NCBI GenBank assembly: GCA_002471195.1
Contig: DKPN01000016.1
Span: 1 to 18,420, forward strand
Reading direction: 5' to 3'
Origin: Bacteroides sp. UBA7333
Lineage (GTDB): Bacteria > Bacteroidota > Bacteroidia > Bacteroidales > Bacteroidaceae
DNA: 18,420 nt
The notes under the pieces were generated by a model, which saw only the letters and a program-made list of their open reading frames with translations, had not been told where the DNA came from and made no database searches. Shown in pieces: positions 14,531 to 18,420 of this stretch. Both the position numbers and the translations under genes were made by a program. The stretch's first letter is position 1; the number at the start of each line of letters is the position of its first letter.

Positions 14531-16538
14531 GATCTTCCATTTTTAATATCTCATCTCTATACTGAGCTGCTTCAATAAATTCTAATTTTTTTGCTGCTTC
14601 TTGCATTAATTTACGAGTACGATCTATACTTTTCTGCATTTGATCTTTGGTCATATATTGCATAATCGGATCGGCGGCAATTGTAGTATGTGAAGTCTCG
14701 ATATATGCTTTTTTGTCACCGATCTGTTCTGTTGATTCGTTATGTGTTCCAAATACAGCTAAATTGCGTGCTTTTTTTATCTGTTGCGGTATAATTCCAT
14801 GGGTTTCATTATAAGCTAATTGCTTTTCTCTTCTTCGATTGGTTTCATCAATGGTTAAGCGCATGCTTTCAGTTATTTTATCAGCATACATAATAACTTT
14901 GCCATTAACATTACGAGCCGCACGTCCTGCAGTTTGAGTAAGTGATCTATGTGAACGAAGAAAACCTTCTTTGTCGGCATCTAATATTGCTACAAGAGAA
15001 ACCTCTGGTAAATCGAGGCCTTCGCGCAGTAGATTTACTCCTATTAAAACATCGTACACTCCTTGTCGAAGATCGTCCATTATTTTTACGCGTTCCAATG
15101 TGTCAACGTCGCTGTGGATATAGTTACAACGCACATTATGATTTAGTAAGTATTCAGTCAATTCTTCGGCCATCCGTTTGGTTAAGGTGGTAACCAATGT
15201 ACGTTCATCTTTTTCTATTCGTTGTTGAATCTCTTCCATGATATCATCTATCTGGTTGAGGCTTGGGCGCACTTCTATAATAGGATCTAATAAGCCTGTC
15301 GGACGAATAACTTGCTCCACTACAATTCCTTCAGATTGTGTTAGTTCGTAATCAGCTGGTGTGGCACTAACATATATTACCTCTTTAGTCATCGACTCAA
15401 ATTCTTCAAATTTGAGCGGACGATTATCAAGTGCAGCCGGTAAGCGGAATCCATATTCAACCAAGTTTGTTTTTCGTGCTTTATCACCTCCATACATAGC
15501 ACGTATTTGAGGTACGCTGACATGGCTTTCATCAATAACCATAAGAAAGTCATCTGGAAAGAAGTCTAACAAACAATAAGGTCTTGTGCCCGGTAATCTG
15601 CCATCAAAATAGCGAGAATAGTTTTCAATACCGGAACAATGTCCTAGTTCTCTAATCATTTCCATATCATACGTTACTCGCTCATACAATCTTTTGGCTT
15701 CGTACTCTTTTCCGATAGACTCAAAATAGGCTACTTGTTTTGTTAAATCGTCTTCTATTTGATAAATGGCCCTTTTGGTGGCCTCTTTTGTTGTCATAAA
15801 TAGATTTGCAGGATAAATTTTATATGCGTCAAACTTGTTTGTTGTAACACCTGATATTGGATCTACCTCTTCTATGGAATCTATTTCGTCTCCCCAGAAT
15901 ATAACTCTTAAAACATGATCCGAATAAGCTAAATGAATATCAACAGTATCTCCTTTTACTCTAAAATTTCCTCTATTGAGATCGAGGTCATTACGAACAT
16001 ATAGACTGTCAACCAGTTTTCTTAAAAATACATTTCTATCTATTAATTTACCCTGTTTTACTTCTATCACATTTTCGTAAAAATCGGCAGGATTGCCCAT
16101 GCCATAAATACAGGATACCGAAGATACAACAATTACATCTTTTCTACCCGATAATAATGCGGATGTTGCTGCCAGTCTGAGTTTGTCAATTTCATCATTG
16201 ATGGCTAAGTCTTTTTCAATATATGTATCTGAATTGGGTAAATATGCTTCGGGTTGATAATAGTCATAATACGACACATAATATTCAACTGCATTATTAG
16301 GAAAAAAGCCCTTAAACTCACTGTATAATTGAGCAGCCAAGGTTTTGTTATGGCTTAATATTAAAGTTGGCTTATTGATGTTGGCAATAGTGTTGGCAAT
16401 AGTAAATGTTTTTCCTGAACCTGTTACGCCTAATAATGTTTGAGCGGGTATTCCTTCATTAATGCCTTGAGTGAGTTGAGCTATGGCTTCTGGCTGATCT
16501 CCAGTAGGTTTATATGCTGATGTTAATTCAAATTTCAT
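14508..16538 (-). CDS. uvrB: Excinuclease ABC subunit B (UvrB)
   Basis: UvrB is the damage-verifying helicase-like subunit of nucleotide excision repair; it is loaded by UvrA and recruits UvrC. The 676-residue protein has normal length. It shows Walker A GVTGSGKT (37-44), the beta-hairpin YYVSYYDYYQPEAYLP (86-101) that clamps DNA, and the Walker B helicase motif DESH (336-339). SATPADYEL (391-399) and motif VI QTAGRAARN (535-543) follow. The C-terminal UVR domain (about 635-672, with KLEFIEAAQYRDEI) contacts UvrC. The gene is monocistronic here: 238 bases separate it from the divergent paaK, and it ends in a shared terminator. Confidence 0.97.
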   Translation of the reverse strand: MKFELTSAYKPTGDQPEAIAQLTQGINEGIPAQTLLGVTGSGKTFTIANTIANINKPTLILSHNKTLAAQLYSEFKGFFPNNAVEYYVSYYDYYQPEAYLPNSDTYIEKDLAINDEIDKLRLAATSALLSGRKDVIVVSSVSCIYGMGNPADFYENVIEVKQGKLIDRNVFLRKLVDSLYVRNDLDLNRGNFRVKGDTVDIHLAYSDHVLRVIFWGDEIDSIEEVDPISGVTTNKFDAYKIYPANLFMTTKEATKRAIYQIEDDLTKQVAYFESIGKEYEAKRLYERVTYDMEMIRELGHCSGIENYSRYFDGRLPGTRPYCLLDFFPDDFLMVIDESHVSVPQIRAMYGGDKARKTNLVEYGFRLPAALDNRPLKFEEFESMTKEVIYVSATPADYELTQSEGIVVEQVIRPTGLLDPIIEVRPSLNQIDDIMEEIQQRIEKDERTLVTTLTKRMAEELTEYLLNHNVRCNYIHSDVDTLERVKIMDDLRQGVYDVLIGVNLLREGLDLPEVSLVAILDADKEGFLRSHRSLTQTAGRAARNVNGKVIMYADKITESMRLTIDETNRRREKQLAYNETHGIIPQQIKKARNLAVFGTHNESTEQIGDKKAYIETSHTTIAADPIMQYMTKDQMQKSIDRTRKLMQEAAKKLEFIEAAQYRDEILKMEDLIKEKWG

Positions 16539-16775
16539 TCAGAACGATTCCTTATATTTATGTTATTACAATATTCGGAAAAAAAAGTTTTATCAACAAA
16601 TGTTTTTTATATAATTAGTAGGTCGATTGAATAGGTGTATTGAACAAAAAGTTTTATTTATGATCTTCAATCTAACTTTTTGGTTTAAAATATCGCATAG
16701 CTGAAATAAATTGTTTACTTTGCGTTGGCATATTCAGATATCAGATATTTAACCTAATATACAAATATAAATACA
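16539..16775. other. Divergent intergenic region uvrB/paaK
   Basis: This AT-rich gap must hold the promoters of both genes. For paaK, TTACTTTG (16715-16722) matches the -7 consensus at 7 of 8 positions, without a clear -33. For uvrB, the minus strand has AACATTTG (16604-16597), also 7 of 8. An inverted repeat, CAAAAAGTT (16645-16653) and AACTTTTTG (16674-16682), perfect over 9 bases with a 20-base loop, lies upstream of the paaK box and could be an operator or hairpin. I see no LexA-type palindrome by eye and no gene. Confidence 0.35.
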
Positions 16776-18083
16776 ATGAAAAACATGATTTGGAATGAAA
16801 GTATTGAATGTATAGATCGAGATGCTTTGAAAACAATACAAAGCATTCGTTTGAAGAAAATAGTCGAACATATTTATCACAATACTCCTTTTTACCGAAA
16901 GAAAATGCAAGAGTTAGGTATTACTCCGGATGATATTGAATCGATAGATGATATTATTAAACTTCCATTTACTAATAAAAGTGATTTGAGAGATAATTAT
17001 CCATTTGGATTATGTGCGGTACCAATGAGTCAGATTGTTCGAGTTCATGCTTCATCAGGAACAACAGGAAAACCTACTGTTGTTGGTTATACGCGAAAAG
17101 ATTTATCCTCTTGGACTGAGTGTTTAGCTCGAGCTTTTACCTCTTATGGTGCATCTAATGCAGATGTTTTTCAAATATCATATGGATATGGATTATTTAC
17201 AGGTGGATTGGGTGCTCATCAAGGAGCTGAAAAAATAGGAGCTTCAGTTATACCCATGTCAAGTGGTAATACCGAAAAGCAAATAACTTTAATGCATGAT
17301 TTTGGATCAACTGTTTTATGTTGTACACCTTCATATGCTCTTTATTTGGCTGATGTTATTAAAGATTCCGGTTTAAATATAAATGATCTAAAATTGAAGG
17401 TTGGTGTGTTTGGAGCAGAGCCATGGACTGAAAATATGCGAAAAGAGATTGAAGAAAAGTTAGGAATAAAAGCTTTTGATATATATGGATTGAGTGAGAT
17501 TGCTGGTCCTGGTGTTGGTTATGAGTGCGAATGTCAGGATGGAACCCATTTAAATGAAGATCATTTTTTTCCTGAAATCATTAACCCTGAAACAAATCGA
17601 CCAGTCGAATCTGGTGAAATAGGGGAATTGGTGTTTACCCATTTGACAAAAGAGGGAATGCCTTTGCTGCGTTATCGCACGAAAGATTTGACCAAACTTA
17701 ATTATGCTAAGTGCAAATGTGGTCGTACTTTGGTACGTATGGATCGTATTTTAGGACGATGTGATGATATGTTGATTATACGCGGAGTAAATGTGTTTCC
17801 TACTCAAATCGAATCTGTTATTCTTGAATTAGAAGAATTTGAACCACATTATTTATTGATTGTTGATCGAAAAAATAATACTGATACCATGGAGCTTCAG
17901 GTTGAAGTGCGGGAGCAGTTTTATTCGGATGAAATGAAACAGATGTTGATTTTAAAGAAAAAGCTCACCGCCCGTTTACAGAGTGTGTTAGGATTGGGGG
18001 TTGATGTTAAATTGGTAGAACCAAGAACAATAGAGCGTAGCACAGGAAAAGCAAAGAGAGTAATTGATAATAGAAAACTTTAA
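16776..18083 (+). CDS. paaK: Phenylacetate-CoA ligase (AMP-forming)
   Basis: This adenylate-forming enzyme activates phenylacetate or a related aryl-acetate to its CoA thioester. The 435-residue length fits PaaK. Motifs are HASSGTTGKPT (91-101, ATP-binding loop), YGLSEIAGPG (237-246), LLRYRTKDLT (297-306), the hinge region GRCDDMLIIRGVNVFPTQIE (327-346) and C-terminal STGKAKR (422-428) with the catalytic lysine. Cys251, Cys253, Cys313 and Cys315 could bind a metal, as in structures of related Bacteroides enzymes. A second Met at codon 4 (16785) begins M-I-W-N and is an equally credible start. An ACT-domain gene follows after 11 bases, a pairing seen widely in anaerobes beside indolepyruvate:ferredoxin oxidoreductase genes. 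That suggests a role in aromatic amino-acid metabolism rather than the aerobic phenylacetate pathway. Confidence 0.93.
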   Translation: MKNMIWNESIECIDRDALKTIQSIRLKKIVEHIYHNTPFYRKKMQELGITPDDIESIDDIIKLPFTNKSDLRDNYPFGLCAVPMSQIVRVHASSGTTGKPTVVGYTRKDLSSWTECLARAFTSYGASNADVFQISYGYGLFTGGLGAHQGAEKIGASVIPMSSGNTEKQITLMHDFGSTVLCCTPSYALYLADVIKDSGLNINDLKLKVGVFGAEPWTENMRKEIEEKLGIKAFDIYGLSEIAGPGVGYECECQDGTHLNEDHFFPEIINPETNRPVESGEIGELVFTHLTKEGMPLLRYRTKDLTKLNYAKCKCGRTLVRMDRILGRCDDMLIIRGVNVFPTQIESVILELEEFEPHYLLIVDRKNNTDTMELQVEVREQFYSDEMKQMLILKKKLTARLQSVLGLGVDVKLVEPRTIERSTGKAKRVIDNRKL

Positions 18084-18094
18084 AAATAAATATT

Positions 18095-18382
18095 ATGGTT
18101 GCAAAACAACTTTCAATTTTTTTGGAAAATAAATCAGGGCGATTGACGGAGGTAACTGAAGTATTGGCTAAAGAAGGTATTAACTTGTCGGCATTGTGTA
18201 TTGCCGAAAATGCCGATTTTGGTATTTTGCGTGGAGTGGTATCTGATCCTGATAAAGCATATAAGGTGCTGAAAGCAAATCATTTTGCTGTGAATGTAAC
18301 AGATGTAATAGGTATTAGTTGTCCTAATATTCCAGGTGCATTGGCCAAAGTGTTGCATTCGTTATCTTCCGAAGGGATGTGA
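18095..18382 (+). CDS. ACT-domain protein, truncated by the window edge
   Basis: The start M-V-A-K-Q-L-S-I-F-L-E-N-K-S-G-R-L is that of the small tandem-ACT proteins found next to PaaK in Bacteroidota, which bind amino acids and are thought to regulate the neighbouring enzyme. The first ACT domain covers about residues 4-68. The second begins at VIGISCPNIPGALAKVL (72-88) and then stops after S-S-E-G-M at 18382. Family members known to me are about 140 residues, so the last 45 or so are missing. The sequence from 18380 on is purine-rich and unlike the expected continuation. I therefore read the stop as an artefact of a poor contig end rather than a natural terminus. The start lies 11 bases after paaK. 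Confidence 0.8.
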   Translation: MVAKQLSIFLENKSGRLTEVTEVLAKEGINLSALCIAENADFGILRGVVSDPDKAYKVLKANHFAVNVTDVIGISCPNIPGALAKVLHSLSSEGM

Positions 18383-18420
18383 AGAGAAAGACGGATGGGG
18401 GAAAAAAAAAGAGAATGAGA

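Noticed and set aside
18134..18358. Minus-strand frame of 74 codons within the ACT gene
   Set aside because: Antisense shadow; the plus-strand frame matches the ACT family closely.
1..18420. CRISPR array, transposon, prophage, tRNA, rRNA or defence system
   Set aside because: No regularly spaced repeats, transposase, phage or nuclease-type genes, and no cloverleaf or rRNA sequence noticed in reading both strands; the gene set is core metabolism.

Overview
The window looks like chromosomal DNA from an AT-rich member of the Bacteroidales (Bacteroidota). Reasons: gene content and protein sequences match that order (576-residue LysS with a C-terminal extension, a HAD–hotdog fusion at the head of the menaquinone operon, a PaaK/ACT pair, a MATE pump next to a cytidylate-kinase-like gene). 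In addition, several intergenic regions carry the Bacteroidetes -7 promoter consensus TAnnTTTG, and few starts have an obvious Shine-Dalgarno sequence. The genus cannot be fixed from the sequence. Both ends look like contig ends: positions 1-21 are a pure A run, and the last 40 or so bases are an odd purine-rich stretch that breaks an otherwise conserved gene.

Layout. 125-808 (+): phoU, a phosphate-signalling regulator. 834-7790 (-): a tight six-gene menaquinone cluster, read in the order HAD–DHNA-CoA thioesterase fusion, menF, menD, menB, menC, menE. It converts chorismate to 1,4-dihydroxy-2-naphthoate; menH, menA and menG are not here. 7791-8101: intergenic region with a likely men promoter and the pgi terminator. 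8102-12307 (-): lysS, gpsA and pgi, with a long AT-rich hairpin between lysS and gpsA. 12422-14478 (+): a MATE-family efflux pump and a cytidylate-kinase-like protein. 14508-16538 (-): uvrB. 16776-18382 (+): a phenylacetate-CoA ligase and an ACT-domain protein broken at the window end.

How the genes work together. The men genes are spaced by 14 bases or fewer, or overlap by ATGA, so they are almost certainly one transcript. pgi, gpsA and lysS are housekeeping genes of sugar phosphate, phospholipid and translation metabolism. PaaK and the ACT protein fit aromatic amino-acid or arylacetate metabolism with amino-acid sensing. Both convergent junctions (phoU/menE and cytidylate-kinase-like/uvrB) are very short, and each has a strong terminator hairpin that lies partly or wholly inside the 3' end of the opposing coding sequence.

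Most of the window is ordinary core genome. I saw no CRISPR array, transposase, prophage, tRNA or rRNA. The points most worth a second look are the HAD–hotdog fusion, the coding-embedded terminators, the MATE/kinase-like pair with a degenerate P-loop, the LysS C-terminal extension, and the damaged ACT gene at the right edge.
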